From Diphasiastrum complanatum (Eukaryota; Streptophyta; Lycopodiopsida; Lycopodiales; Lycopodiaceae), in the NCBI GenBank assembly GCA_029204225.1, contig CM055107.1, positions 31,089,410 to 31,153,409 on the forward strand: DNA of 64,000 nucleotides, in the 5' to 3' direction. Below, piece after piece: positions 21,181-33,480 of this stretch. The translations under genes were made by a program, and so were the position numbers. Under the pieces are notes generated by a model that worked only from the letters and a program-made list of their open reading frames with translations, made no database searches and was not told the DNA's origin. Positions within the stretch are counted from its first letter, which is position 1. Every line of letters begins with the position of its first letter.

Positions 21181-21991
21181 ATGGCAACATCAAGTGGAGT
21201 CATGTTGGAAGCCAATGATAGGCTTGCCTCAAGTAACTATTCATTGTGGAAAATGAGGATGGAATCACTTCTTGAGATGAATGATGTTTTGGATATTGTT
21301 GTAGGTTTGGAGGAGATGCCAACAACACAACAAGAACAAGTGAGGTATGATAAGAGGGCCAAAAGGGCTCTACACATGATCAAGATGAATGTTACCAATG
21401 AGCTTCTTAAGGAAGTTAGTAAAGGTATTTCATCAAGTGAGGCCTGGGAAGCTTTGAAGAAGCTTTTGAGTACTTCTAGAGTGTTGACTCTAAGAATTCA
21501 AATCTTTTCTTGTTTGCAAAAGAGTGAAGAAAGTCTCAACACTTTTGTTTTGAGAGTGAAAGCATTGAATGATGAGTTAGCTTGCATTGATGAGAGCATT
21601 AAAGAAAGAGAGCTTGTTCAAGTGATTCTTACTGGATTGTTGGATGCTTATGCTAACATTGTTCAAAGTATTGCAATTCAAAAGACTTTGCCAAATGAAG
21701 AATATAGGCTTCAAGCAACAGGTGGATCTACATCGACACTTTAAGAGGAGGCTATGTTCACAAAGGGCAAAAGCAAAAGTAAGTGGTCTAAAGGGCAAGA
21801 TCAAGGAGAGGCTTTTTCAAATGGCAAAAAGACGGATAGATCAAAGCTCAAGTGCTTCTATTGTGGCATCAAAGGACACTTTGCAAGTGAGTGTTACAAG
21901 AAGAAGAGAGATCAAGAAGACAAACAAGATAATCTTACTCTTGATGAGGATGGTTTGGATGCTCTCAAGATGCAAATGATGATGCTTTTGT
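21181..21991 (+). pseudogene. Ty1/copia Gag (element D)
   Basis: Begins MATSSGVMLEANDRLASSNY with SLWKMRMESLL, the family's N-terminal block, and continues through KMNVTNELLKEV, SSSEAWEALKKLL and ELVQVILTGL, the copia Gag (UBN2) domain. The first frame stops at 21744; a shift near 21740 leads to CFYCGIKGHFASEC (CX2CX4HX4C zinc knuckle, residues 35-48 of the second frame). The Gag at 62907-64000 is a close relative. The primer site is 560 bases upstream. Confidence 0.85.
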
Positions 21992-22019
21992 GATGCCTTC
22001 ATGTATGCTTGCTAATGAT

Positions 22020-22250
22020 GGAGATCTAGATCCATGGTGGATTAATAGTGGAGCAAGTTCACACATGACTTTTCACAAAGAGTGCTCATTTCTTTGTTGA
22101 CATACGGAGATGGTGAGGGGGTGATCTACACGGGCAATGATGGTGAGTGTGCAATTAAAGGAATTGGCACAATTTATATTTATCTCTCTACAAATAGGAA
22201 TGTTCATTTGGAGAATGAGAATGTCTTGATTATTCCATCTATTACCTAAA
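22020..22250 (+). pseudogene. Copia protease start (element D), truncated
   Basis: DPWWINSGASSHMTFHKECS matches the copia protease site W-IDSGASxHM, but the catalytic Asp codon is AAT (Asn), a G-to-A change. The sequence ends near 22250, where a diverged minus-oriented LTR piece begins. Confidence 0.75.
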
Positions 22251-22295
22251 GCAAAAAACAACATTGAAAGCAAATTGCAAATATCAATTAGGCTT

Positions 22296-22560
22296 TGTAA
22301 CGAAACGAAACGAAGCAAAACTGGACGAAACGAAGCGAAACTTGAACGAGCATTGATATTGACATTTCTGAAGTGAAATCAAATTCATCATGAATGAAAT
22401 AAATTTGAATGGATTTCAGATATGATTGTTGGTCACTGCCTGCTATATAATTCCTACAATCCTCTAGAAAGTAGACAGACATTGCTGATCTACGTTGTGG
22501 ATTAATACAACATTCAACCAAACTGAACAAATACTCTCACTCACACGTGTGGGAAGTATT
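22296..22560 (-). repeat. LTR fragment related to the left-edge copia LTR
   Basis: Resembles 440-650 in the same orientation, sharing the TCACTGCC, TCCTACAATCCTC and GCTGATCTACG-like runs. It starts with an ACGAAACGAA-rich stretch (22298-22345) and ends near a CACACGTGTG palindrome at 22541. Confidence 0.6.
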
Positions 22561-22750
22561 AAAAAATTATTCTAAGTAAAAACAAGCTGTTCTCCTTGGG
22601 TAGAGAGAGAAAAACCATCATGAGCTCTCGGTAGAGAGAGAAAGCTAGCAATCCAATGACACTCAAAATCCACACAATCACCAAATCAATTAGATCCAAA
22701 ATGAGGAGTACAATGATACTAGTAGATCCACGAGCTACTACTATGCTTAA

Positions 22751-22935
22751 CTATGATTGGACCACACTTTGTCACCTCTTAATCCTATTGGACCATTGAT
22801 CCATGCACCTCTTAGTTCTATTGGACTATATTCAAGCAAACCTCAAATTCCTATTGGACCTCACATGGTTCCACCTCTAAATCCTATTGGACCTCTTAGA
22901 ATTCATCAAACAAAAGCATTACACTTGTCTACACT
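22751..22935 (+). repeat. Degenerate tandem repeat, coding for Pro-Ile-Gly-Pro motifs
   Basis: A unit around CCTCTTAATCCTATTGGACC recurs five times. The plus frame is open for 60 codons and reads PLNPIGPL, PLSSIGL, PQIPIGP, PLNPIGPL. No known protein is recognised; most likely a repeat that happens to be open. Confidence 0.55.
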
Positions 22936-23059
22936 CTAATTGGCATGAGTTTAGTCTCTTACTCTATTTTGGCTCAATAGTGGCATTACAAGTGGAAATG
23001 CATAATTTTTCATCTTTGCCAAATTTGTTCCTATCAACATCCTACACCTAGATGCTTGA

Positions 23060-23365
23060 TATGAAAAATATAAGACCCCTATGTCTAACATAGATAATCT
23101 TTTTCAATTCTTCACAGATTGTGATGTATTTCATCCTTGAGTGAAATACATGATCCTTTGTCAGATGTATTGCAGATGTATTGTCCATCTGCAGAATCAG
23201 AGGCTCATTCCTTGTTTCGCCCAGTTCGTCAAGGAACTATTTGAGGAAAATGATTTCATTAGCCATCTTTGCTGCTACAATGTACTCTGCTTCACAGAAT
23301 GACTGAGCCACAATGGTCTGCTTCTTGCTGACCTAGAGAATTGCTGCTCCTGACGCGATGATGCA
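23060..23365 (-). pseudogene. Copia RNase H fragment
   Basis: The minus strand reads SKKQTIVAQSFCEAEYIVAA, FLDELGE, then LQMDNTSAIHLTKDHVFHSR and MKYITICEEL, which is the copia RNase H end with its Glu and Asp residues (EAEY, MDN). Two TAG codons interrupt it. No LTR follows. Confidence 0.8.
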
Positions 23366-23700
23366 ATGAGTATTAGTGATAGAGAAAGAAATTATTAGAA
23401 AACATTCATTAGTGCAAACACATGTAAAGAAAATAGAGAATAGATGTATTAGCTGTTGTAATAACAACAATTAGATCACGATTCTGTGCATGAGAATGGT
23501 TCGCAGTTTTAATGCACCATGTGTTGTGATCCTACTATGTTGATTACATGTTAAATAATATCTCTACTTATTGAATCACTTTCACTCTCTCTTATGATCT
23601 CTGATTCTATGGAATCATATAGTCTTATACAATGGAGTTTAACAAAGGAACTTTGATTTGCGCTTCCGCTGATTAATTGACTCTAATTCACTTATGGTGT

Positions 23701-23812
23701 GTCTATGTCATTACCTTCATTGATGATTTTACAAGATATACTTGGTTGTACCTTCTTTCTTCTAAATCTATGGTATTTGAACACTTTCGGGATAATGTTC
23801 TATCTTCTTCCA
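23701..23812 (+). pseudogene. Copia integrase fragment
   Basis: YVITFIDDFTRYTWLYLLSS followed by KSMVFEHFRDN fits the copia integrase core around FIDDxSRxxW. Only about 37 codons remain. Confidence 0.75.
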
Positions 23813-23819
23813 ACCGGGA

Positions 23820-25090
23820 TAAAGATTAAGGCCAAAATTTTTCATGTATTCTATGCACAAATACTTCTTGAAATGAATCAAAGAATCATTTATAAAGGTT
23901 GTGACTTATAATAAGCAATACATATCATCAATAATAAAATTATATTGTTGATAACGACAACTAACTCAGAAGGATCTCTTCTGACTCTGTTAGTTGTATT
24001 GGATTTAGAAAATATTTGAATGTATAGGTATGGATCCAAGACACCACATTCAATCTAATTCTAATTACACCTAGGTCTATAAGCAATTTCTCATCAAGAA
24101 TTCACTTTTACCTAGCAAGAAATTGTCTCAATACAATGCTCATCAATATGCCTATGTTTTAATGACTAGTTTATGCATCCATTAAATCTCAGTCCAAGGA
24201 ATACATTGTAGATCCATAGGATTATAATTTTGCACAAAGAAATTATGATCTCATACAATGATTCACAACATAGCACATCTTTATGGATCTCATCCCATTT
24301 GTAACCATTACTGTTACAACTGCAAATCTTGTATCCAGTTTACTCTAAGAGAGTCATTCTCATAGAGTACTATTTCGCAATCAAAATCTCAACCGGAGAT
24401 TATCTCAAAAGAATATATTACAAAAGTGAATTTCCTAGTTTTGATACAAATCAATCGGACTTGTGATCAGCAAACTTCTCTACTACAAGAGGTTTTGCTA
24501 ATTTTCTTCTCTTATATCTTTCGACTAGATATCTACTATAATCCTTAGAGGATTTTTGTAATATCAAAATATCCTATCGTTCCTGATTCAATAAACAGGT
24601 CCTCAACTATTCAAGTAATGGATTCCTCCTGGAATCTTTGATAGATGTTTCTCTGCTCAATTCTTTCTACTTCTCCCCCTTTTAACAGGAAACCACACGA
24701 GGGTTCCTAAGGGGTACATACTAGTCTAGATATGTCCAAGGAAAAGTTACTAAGAAGAATTGCAAAAAGAATCTTTAAAGTCAGAAAATATGTTGCATCA
24801 ATAGTATCAAATACAGTCAATGTCCCAACAATTTTCTTTGAATGACTTATCTTAAAATTTTATTTGTTAAACACACAGAGATTTGACTTGTTTAATCAAA
24901 AAAGAATTTATTGAAGATTCATATAAGTGAACCAATTTTTCGAAACCAATTATATTTTACATTCATGTGACATCGTCCAAGGTCAATGGGTACTAAAAAT
25001 TACCTTCCAAAGAATCACATGAAATGTTAGGAAATTTACAAATATACTCTTAGTATAAAAAAATAGTTTATCGGGTTTCCGGTTTGAGAT
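23820..25090. other. No recognised gene
   Basis: AT-rich sequence. A purine run on the minus strand (AAAAGGGGGAGAAG, about 24672-24686) looks like a copia polypurine tract, but I could not match an LTR to it. No protein similarity seen. Confidence 0.5.
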
Positions 25091-25092
25091 AT

Positions 25093-25902
25093 CCATTAGG
25101 GGTCATGACCAATATCTCAAATCTCCTACAAAACACCCTTTTATGACCAATAGTATTTGGCATCCCTTGGATTTACGACTATAATATGATCAAACTGATC
25201 TAGTTAGTTTTAGATCTCCATTTTGAAATTGCCTGCGTCCCATACCATAGGTTCTTCCTCCACGAAAGCCCTCCACTTCCTGATCAAAGTGTCACAAAAA
25301 ATAAATTTTGCTAACAAGTATATGAAGTTCTTGGGAGTTGGTTACAAATTCCAACTTCATAATACAATTTCCAACTCATATCTTCATTCGCCCCTTTTCA
25401 TAATATCTACGGTCACTAAAAGGATAGTAGGTTTCGTCCTAACATGCCTTGAGTGACAAATTTAGAAATGGGAAAGAATGAGTCAGCTTTTTCTTGTTCT
25501 TTCCTTTTCTTACGCCACACCTTCAAGCTTAACAAAAAATTTGCTTTTTCAGTTGTGTTTTAGATTTTTCCATTTTAGGCTTCAGGGACGTTTGGTTGTG
25601 CGTGCTTTTTCTCAAGGCAACAACAGTGCTATCATAGGCCTTAGCCACACGAACAACATCTTCCAAAGATTGGAGGATATTCTGTTTGCACTCAATCTGA
25701 TAATTGGCTGGAAATCCACAAACAAACTGCCACTATGCTAGTTTCCTATCAAAAAGTGGCACCTTGGCCAAAAAAAAAACCCAAGAACTCCTAGACATAG
25801 GTGTCGAATTCTCGGTTGCCCATTCTGCAGTTAGTAAAGCGAGTATACAACTCGGAATCGTCAATCGTGACAAAAGCCTTATAGAATTCCTTCAAAAATA
25901 AA
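25093..25902 (-). pseudogene. Gypsy Gag-like fragment, duplication copy 1
   Basis: Almost the same as 55311-56109, in the same orientation, ending abruptly at both sides. On the minus strand the better copy reads LPANYQIECKRNILQSLEDV then VRVAKAYDSTVVA, a typical end of a gypsy capsid domain, preceded by KVPLFDRKLA. Stops and shifts break this copy. The plus-strand open frames here are shadows. Confidence 0.6.
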
Positions 25903-25925
25903 AATTTTGAGTCGAGTTTCTACTC

Positions 25926-27147
25926 CTCGAGAATGTCAAGACACTAGTCGAAGAAGAACTCGATGAACTGAAGGAGCTATCTGTAGAGACAACCATCTGC
26001 TCTAGGCTAGATGTGCATGATGAATACTTGCAGGCCCTAGAGAAGATTGAGAATTTGGCAAAGCACCTCTAGGCAACCCAAAACTGTACAGGGGTGTCCG
26101 ATCATTTGGAGTACGCTGAAGCCTACATCAAAATCTCTGATCTACAGAAGGAGGTAGCAGACCTTAAACAACAACTCAAATACCAGAAGCTTCGTGCCAA
26201 CATCCACAAATAGAACGTTGTAGAAGCATTGCCTAAGGCAAAGTGACCGAAGAGGAATCAATTGAAGGTATGTGCAGAACGCTTTCAATTTTTTTCTGTA
26301 TGATTCTGGAAGTGGAGTCCTTGCCATGTTAATATCGAATTACAATGGCGTGTCAATTATTTGATGCTACCAAGCTCAGTAGGCATGGCATTCGAGGACA
26401 TGTAGATGAAGTGGGAAAAGAAGAATTTTCTCTAGTTATGGGACCAACTTAGCATAGAACAAAAGGGTTGTCTATGCTGGGCCATAATCCAAGGAAAATT
26501 CAAAGTTTTGCTATTTGGATCAGTGGAGCTGTATATAGGATCAACGTTCATGTATGTGCTAGAGTACATCTGTATAAATGAGTACCAATTTTTGAAGCAT
26601 AGTGACATGAAACAAATTTTTTGGAGAAAGCATGTAGAGTTTAAGTTATATTTACTAGAAGGCCGGGAATATTGAAGAATTTGATGATGCAGGTCTATTG
26701 TTAAATATCAACATGGCATATCTAGAATTGTATAGTATCTACATCGACTGGGAGTGAAATTTTTCAGGCTATTTTACGAAAATCAAGCACAACTTGCAAG
26801 ACAGAGTTGGACCTCGTGAACATAAAGCTTTTTGTACATATACTTACTGGTAGTTTGGCATGTTTGCAGCCAAAACATTATTTTGTGTTCAAAATTTATT
26901 TGTAGAGTGTAAATTTATTCAGTTTTCATCTACTTTATTTGAACAGATTACACTTAGGAAAAACTCTGAAGAAGACTTTTAGTTAGTACAGGAACTATTT
27001 GATGGCACTTTACTTCCTGTAAGGTTGTCACCATATGGAAACTTACCTATCGAAAGGTACACCAGAGCAAAACCAGACATATTATTGATCGAGTGTCAAA
27101 AAGACTTGGAAATGGCAGAACAATTACATGAGGATCTCAAAACATGA
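25926..27147 (+). pseudogene. Gypsy accessory ORF (copy B) with coiled-coil lead
   Basis: The first part (about 25935-26215) reads EEELDELKELSVETTICSRL, EYLQALEKIENLAKHL and ISDLQKEVADLKQQLKYQ, heptad-like and probably coiled coil. The second part matches copy A block by block: WDQLSIEQKGCLCWAIIQGK, FGSVELYIGSTFMYVLEYI, NINMAYLELYSIY, KIKHNLQDRV, and the end LSPYGNLPIERYTRAKPDIL to TGA at 27145-27147. Several stops are present. It is followed by polypurine tract and LTR as in element A. Confidence 0.75.
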
Positions 27148-27375
27148 TGTCTTTTCCAACTTCTTCTTGTATAGGATGTTGCTAATTATGTGATGTTGAT
27201 TATGTAAATGATGTCTGTTGATATCTGCTGAAATGCCAAGTACAGGTCATATATTCAACAAGTGAAGAAATATCTTTACATTTGACCTAATGAATATCCA
27301 CGACACGAAAGTATTCTTTTCTCAAAAATAAATAAATCTCCAAACGAAAATTATCTATCCATGAGGATGTTTCAC

Positions 27376-27392
27376 ATTTGAGGAGGGGGGTA
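27376..27392 (+). other. Polypurine tract of element B
   Basis: TTTGAGGAGGGGGGTA lies directly before LTR start TGTAATACC, at the same place as in element A. Confidence 0.75.
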
Positions 27393-28785
<1,393 letters not shown>

Positions 28786-28789
28786 TTGG

Positions 28790-29360
28790 GTAGATATTGC
28801 TTGGTTTTTTCAATCCCTTCTATGTTATCTCCACTAAGTATGATATCATCAACATAAAGTAGCAAAATTACAATGTCTTCTTCACTGAATCTTATGTACA
28901 AGGTAGGATCATACTCACTAGGAGTAATCCAATAGAAATAAGAAAGATATTGAGTCTTGTATTCCAAGATCTAGAAGCTTGTTTCAAACCATATAAGCTT
29001 CTCTTGAGATGACACACTTGTCCTCCGTTCCTTGCTTGATGAAACCGTCGGACTGCTCCATGGAATATGTCCTCATCCAAATAAACATTTAGAAATTCAT
29101 TTGACAAATCCATTTGAAATATCAACCAACCAAAATGAGAAGCAAGAACAGTAATTATTCTTATGCTAACCATCTTTTCCACGGGTGCAAAGGTCTCATC
29201 ATAATCTATACCCTTGTATTGAGCATACCCATTGTCCACAAGCCTTGCTTTATGCTTACAAACACTCCCATTTTGCTTGAGCTTTAAACCCCATTTATTC
29301 CCAATCACATTTTTTATCCATAGGTAGATGAACAAGCTTCCAGGTATCATTTTCAATCAA
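28790..29360 (-). pseudogene. Ty1/copia reverse transcriptase fragment (element N)
   Basis: Minus strand: HKARLVDNGYAQYKGIDYDE and TFAPVEKMVSIR (finger block), FQMDLSNEFLNVYLDEDIF (catalytic Asp in QMD), HLKRSLYGLKQASRSW, then in another frame ILLLYVDDIILSG with an intact YVDD site. One frameshift near 28930 separates the halves. The palm is fairly well kept compared with other copia remnants here. Confidence 0.85.
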
Positions 29361-29390
29361 TGCATTGCTCATCACCAGCTTGAAATAGTT

Positions 29391-29460
29391 TCTTTGACTC
29401 TAAGGCTTCATTAACACTTATAGACTCTTTGACTCTAAGGCTTCATTAACACTTAAAGAC
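29391..29460 (+). repeat. 35-bp tandem duplication
   Basis: TCTTTGACTCTAAGGCTTCA begins each unit (29391-29425 and 29426-29460); they differ at one base. The length is not a multiple of three, so the copia frame here is shifted. Confidence 0.95.
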
Positions 29461-29499
29461 TCTTCAAAAGATGTGATGAAAGTGGATGGTGATCTTAGC

Positions 29500-29750
29500 T
29501 CTAGCTCCTCCTAATGATCAAGATCCTCCTTGATCTTGGTTACTTCCCTTCCAATAGAGTGGTTAGTTGAATCATCTTTAAGTTTATACAATCTAGTCTC
29601 ATAAAAAATGGCATCTCTAGATTTTGAGAAGAGGAAAAGTAAACTTTGTAACCTTTCTTTGCATTGCTAGAACCTACCATGATCCCCTTGATGGATGATG
29701 GATCTTCCTTGGTCCTTGTTGGAAAAAGGAAAGAATGCTCGATAGAGAAA
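29500..29750 (-). pseudogene. Copia integrase C-terminal fragment (element N)
   Basis: IMVGSSNAKKGYKVYFSSSQ followed by NLEMPFFMRLD corresponds to the copia block where the peptide KGYRxYDPxxxKxxxSRDVxF is usual. It precedes the RT of element N in the expected minus-strand order. Confidence 0.65.
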
Positions 29751-29827
29751 AGACTGCATTCAATAGATGCACTATCGAGCTCTATGGAATAATCCTTTTT
29801 CTAATATATGACTACACCTATCAAATT

Positions 29828-30208
29828 CAAACAAAACTATCGCGACTATTGCGAGTTTCAACTTCTAAGTGATTCTAACTTTGAAATCATCAAAATTTGT
29901 TAGATTGATTTTGTAGACAAACATAACATAACAAACATTGTTGTATCAAATATTATAGTATCAAAGTATTGAATAGTTCAAACAAAACTATAAGAGAACA
30001 TAATTAGATTACAATAGAATAGAGAAATATTTGATCATTCTGGCATAATACTAAATGCGATAAAACTGCATGATCACTTCAGTAAGTAGCATGTACAAAT
30101 CAGAAGAATTGTGAGTACAAAACAATAGCAGATGCAATTAGAAACTCGAAACTATCTCTAAGTATATGACTGACTCTATTTGACACTTTTGCTAATAAGC
30201 ATTACATC
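29828..30208 (-). repeat. Dispersed 0.38-kb repeat, copy 1
   Basis: Matches 31805-32195 in the same orientation, sharing runs such as AACTATAAGAGAACATAAT and GTAAGTAGCATGTACAAATC. It separates the pre-integrase region from the integrase C-terminus of element N, so it looks like an insertion or a recombined LTR part. No terminal inverted repeats were seen. Confidence 0.65.
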
Positions 30209-30233
30209 TTTTGTTGCATGCTTATGACTCGAT

Positions 30234-30645
30234 CTAATTGGAATCCTCGTCTACTTTCTGATAGCGGCAACTACGACAAACAAGGAGGTCGATCTTCTTT
30301 TCTAGATAATCAAGATCAAGTACTAAGGACTGTCTAAACATGTTCGATATAGATGTGTGATTCAAGTGATCTAATTGATAGTGCCAAAGTACTGCTTTAC
30401 TGACTAGAACGAAAGTATTCAAGGCTTGACTTGTGTCAGAATAACAATGAATCAGCGTATATGATTATCCAAGCCTCTTTTTTATTGCAAGGACCTTATT
30501 CATCCTATCGACAATTCAATATACTTCATCCAATGGCTGATAGCAATCCAACGACCCACATTTCACCACAAGAAGCTTATCTTTACCATTGATTATCTTG
30601 TATCTGGATCCAACGATCTAGACTTTGTTTGGGCATTAAACCACA
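30234..30645 (-). pseudogene. Copia GAG-pre-integrase region (element N)
   Basis: NTFVLVSKAVLWHYQLDHLN followed by HTSISNMFRQSLVL fits the zinc-binding pre-integrase domain with its LWHxRLGHLN-like motif, and CRSCRYQK its C-x2-C end. Upstream, LAIKKRLG and the VEFETD-like stretch align with the same region of copia G (36370-36640). The frame shifts near 30430. Confidence 0.75.
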
Positions 30646-30679
30646 TCCTTGAAGCCGCGACACACTCACATACACTAAT

Positions 30680-31800
30680 TTGCCACTCTCATTCACCTCG
30701 CGCGATCTATCTGCGGGCTCTTCACGGCCTCTCCTCCTCTTTCATCCAAGGTTTTTGGATATGGCTGCCACCTTCAGATTTATCACATTCCCTTACCAGC
30801 TCACGGTTGCACACAACCACTTCAGATCCTATAGAATTAATAAGGGCGCCCTCCTCTGGATTCTCATAGCTTCCAAAATGATTTAAAATGGAGAGAAATT
30901 CGCTTTCTTGAGCTTTCAAACCCTATGCCAGAGTTTTTCTCATAAAACTACACTTGGCTTCCTATTCACAGTCTTCCGACAGGCTTATCCTCTTCCTCTG
31001 AGATTGCCCTACTGTTGGAAAGCTGATGCTTCAATCCGTTTGTCAAACGGTGTCTGATTAAATGCACACTGACTACAAACACCAAGTAGCCTTCCTTCTG
31101 AATTTCACAATTCCATTTGCTGAGGTTCTGATTTAGCCGACAACTCTTATCTCTGAATCCTCACACAGTCTCAAGCTCACCAAGCTTCTGTGTGCTAAAC
31201 TCTTTGCACTAGTGTTTCTCCTTCCGTCTTCAACCTGCCGTAAACCTCGAACTCTCAGAAGACAGTTCTCCCGAAGCTCTCTTCAATGACAGAAAACACT
31301 CTCCACAACAAGCTCACATAGGAACTGTATTTCTCAAAATGAAATTACACTACACATATAGTTGTTCACTCAGGCAACCCATGCATGACCCAGGTTGCCA
31401 TTGGCGGGACGCGTGTCCTGTCGACTTGCCTTGTGGCGAGGCCAACTGATCCTTATCAACTGATAGGACCCATAGTATAGTAGCACAATGATTCTACTTT
31501 AATTATAACTAGGAGAGTCTTTTTTTTTACCTTTATTTCTCACCAAAATAAAGCTAAAAAAAGAGCTATGAAGTGTGAAATTTTTTTTAACCCTTTTCGA
31601 ATTCCAAATTTCAATTTGAACCTTGCTAATGACTATGACTTTGTCATTAATAAGGGGATAGGGGAGTATAGGTAGAGTGTGGAAAGTGAGTTAGATTTTG
31701 GGGATTTTATCCAGGCCATTGAATGTGCCATGTCATGTCGTCATTAACACTAGCTATCATTAGCGAAGAGGCCCTTTTTGAGTCCAAAAAAGGCCCTAAT
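30680..31800. other. No confident gene; leader-like DNA
   Basis: More GC than its surroundings in parts (30690-31000). A minus-strand frame of 65 codons at 30722-30919 is unrecognised. The rest may be leader or LTR of element N but no primer site or matching terminal repeat was found. Confidence 0.4.
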
Positions 31801-31804
31801 GCGA

Positions 31805-32195
31805 ACAAAACTATCACGACTATTGCCACGTTTGAATTCTAAGTAATTCTAACTTTGAAATCATCAGAATCTATTAGATTGATTCCGTAGACAAACATAA
31901 TAGAATAAATATTGTTGTATCTAATATTACAATATCAAAGTATTCGACAATTCAGACAAAACTATAAGAGAACATAATCATATTATAATAAAACAGAAAA
32001 GCATTCGATCATTTTGACATAATATTGAATGCAATAAAACAGTTGTATGATCAATTCAGTAAGTAGCATGTACAAATCATAAGAATCGTGAGCACAAAAC
32101 AATAGAGGATGCAACCATGTACTCAAAACTATATTTGAGTATCTAACTGCTTTTTTTTGACAATTCAGCTAATAATCAGTAAGCACTTCTAGTAA
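31805..32195 (-). repeat. Dispersed 0.38-kb repeat, copy 2
   Basis: Direct-orientation partner of 29828-30208, about 2 kb away, with substitutions throughout. The flanks differ from those of copy 1. Confidence 0.65.
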
Positions 32196-32639
32196 TGTGC
32201 TACACTAATCACCAGGATCAATTTACAAAAGAGGAAGAAGTTGATCTAGAAAGTGATCAACTATTTATACTAGTTATGAATGTTGTTTAGGCTTATCCAA
32301 ATGACAGTTAAAGATAGTGGTTTGGTCACAGATTACAATTGGAGCTTAGCCATATTGCACTGTCACTTATCTAGTTAGGCTTCTCGAAAACTACTTTGCA
32401 AATTATGGACAAGTTGTTAGCCTCAAAACAAATGGAAGCGTTTTGTCAACATTCAATAGTTCAGACACCTTTGATACTCTTTTTCATTGTCGAACCCAAC
32501 TGTTAGCCATTCTTGTGTATTTCTACAGTTTGTATAAAAACATGAGTAAAATTATAGAACTGGATAGATGAATGGATCTAGATTTAGATTGATTATTCAA
32601 ATAAATTTAATAGTCCTTGTGTCCAAAGGGACATGTACT

Positions 32640-32790
32640 TAGCAAATGCATCCAAACACCTTTAAGTTTTCAAGATTAGGACCTTCTTCATACAACAACT
32701 CATAAGATGATTTACCATTTGTAGAGCTACATGGAACTCTATTGCATAAAACATTAGCACGCATGAGAGCTTCTTCCCAAAATGATGCAT
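32640..32790 (-). pseudogene. Copia integrase C-terminal fragment joined to gypsy RT
   Basis: HASFWEEALMRANVLCNRVP and KSSYELLYEEGPNLENLKVF with GC at the end match copia integrase where it normally reads FWGEA, AAYLINRxP and LRVFGC. It continues without a stop from a gypsy RT end, so the 80-codon open frame across 32639-32881 is a fusion of two unrelated elements. Confidence 0.8.
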
Positions 32791-33480
32791 GATTATAGAT
32801 AAATCTTTGATAATAACCAACATGTCCTAGAAAACCTCTCAGTTCTTGTAGATTGGTTGGTATCAACAGACTTTTTATCACTTCAACTGTATCTCGACTT
32901 CAATTCCTCTACTGGATATTCTATGCCCCAAATGTATACCTTCTCTCATACCGAATTTTTTTTTTTTGGGTGATGTAACAAACAAGTGTCTCAATACCTC
33001 TGCAATGTAAGTTTCAGTTTCTGTATATGGGACTTGATATTACTGTAAACACATAAATCATCAATGAAAATTTCAAGGAATGTTCTTAGGAAAGCAGCAA
33101 AAATTAGCATCATAATTATCAGGAAAGTAGCTGGTGCATTACAAATACCAAAGGGCATTTTATTGTAAGCATAAGTGCCCCAATCAGTAGCAAACGTGGT
33201 CTTTGGTCGATCCTCCTTCCTTAATCCAACTTTATTATAGCCAGAGAAGCCATCACAGAAACTGTAACATTCTTGTCCAGCAACCTAGTCTAGAATGGAA
33301 TTCGTGAAGGGTAATGGATGGTGAACTTTTTTTGTAATAGCATTCAGCTTTCTAAAATCTTGGCAAATTCGAATCTTGCCAGTTTTCTTCTTTGGAACTA
33401 CAACAATTGGAGATACCCATTCACACTTAAGATGAGATAAATAATACCCGCCTTAAGGTGCTTGTTGAGTTCATCTTTTA
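32791..33480 (-). pseudogene. Ty3/gypsy reverse transcriptase (element F)
   Basis: The minus strand gives in order: QECYSFCDGFSGYNKVGLRK (motif A region with Asp), KTTFATDWGTYAYNKMPFGI (F-T-G-Y-PFG block), CNAPATF, LEIFIDDLCVYS (catalytic FIDD, usually Y/FxDD) and IPTNLQELRGFLGHVGYYQR at its end. This is classical gypsy RT order. It holds the RT missing from element A and is preceded by the same protease, so it is likely one family. Frameshifts and a poly-A run break it. Confidence 0.85.

Noticed and set aside
25223-25901. Plus-strand ORFs in the duplicated segment (also 55430-56224)
   Set aside because: The minus strand carries recognisable Gag residues; the plus frames are shadows kept open in both copies because the copies are so alike.
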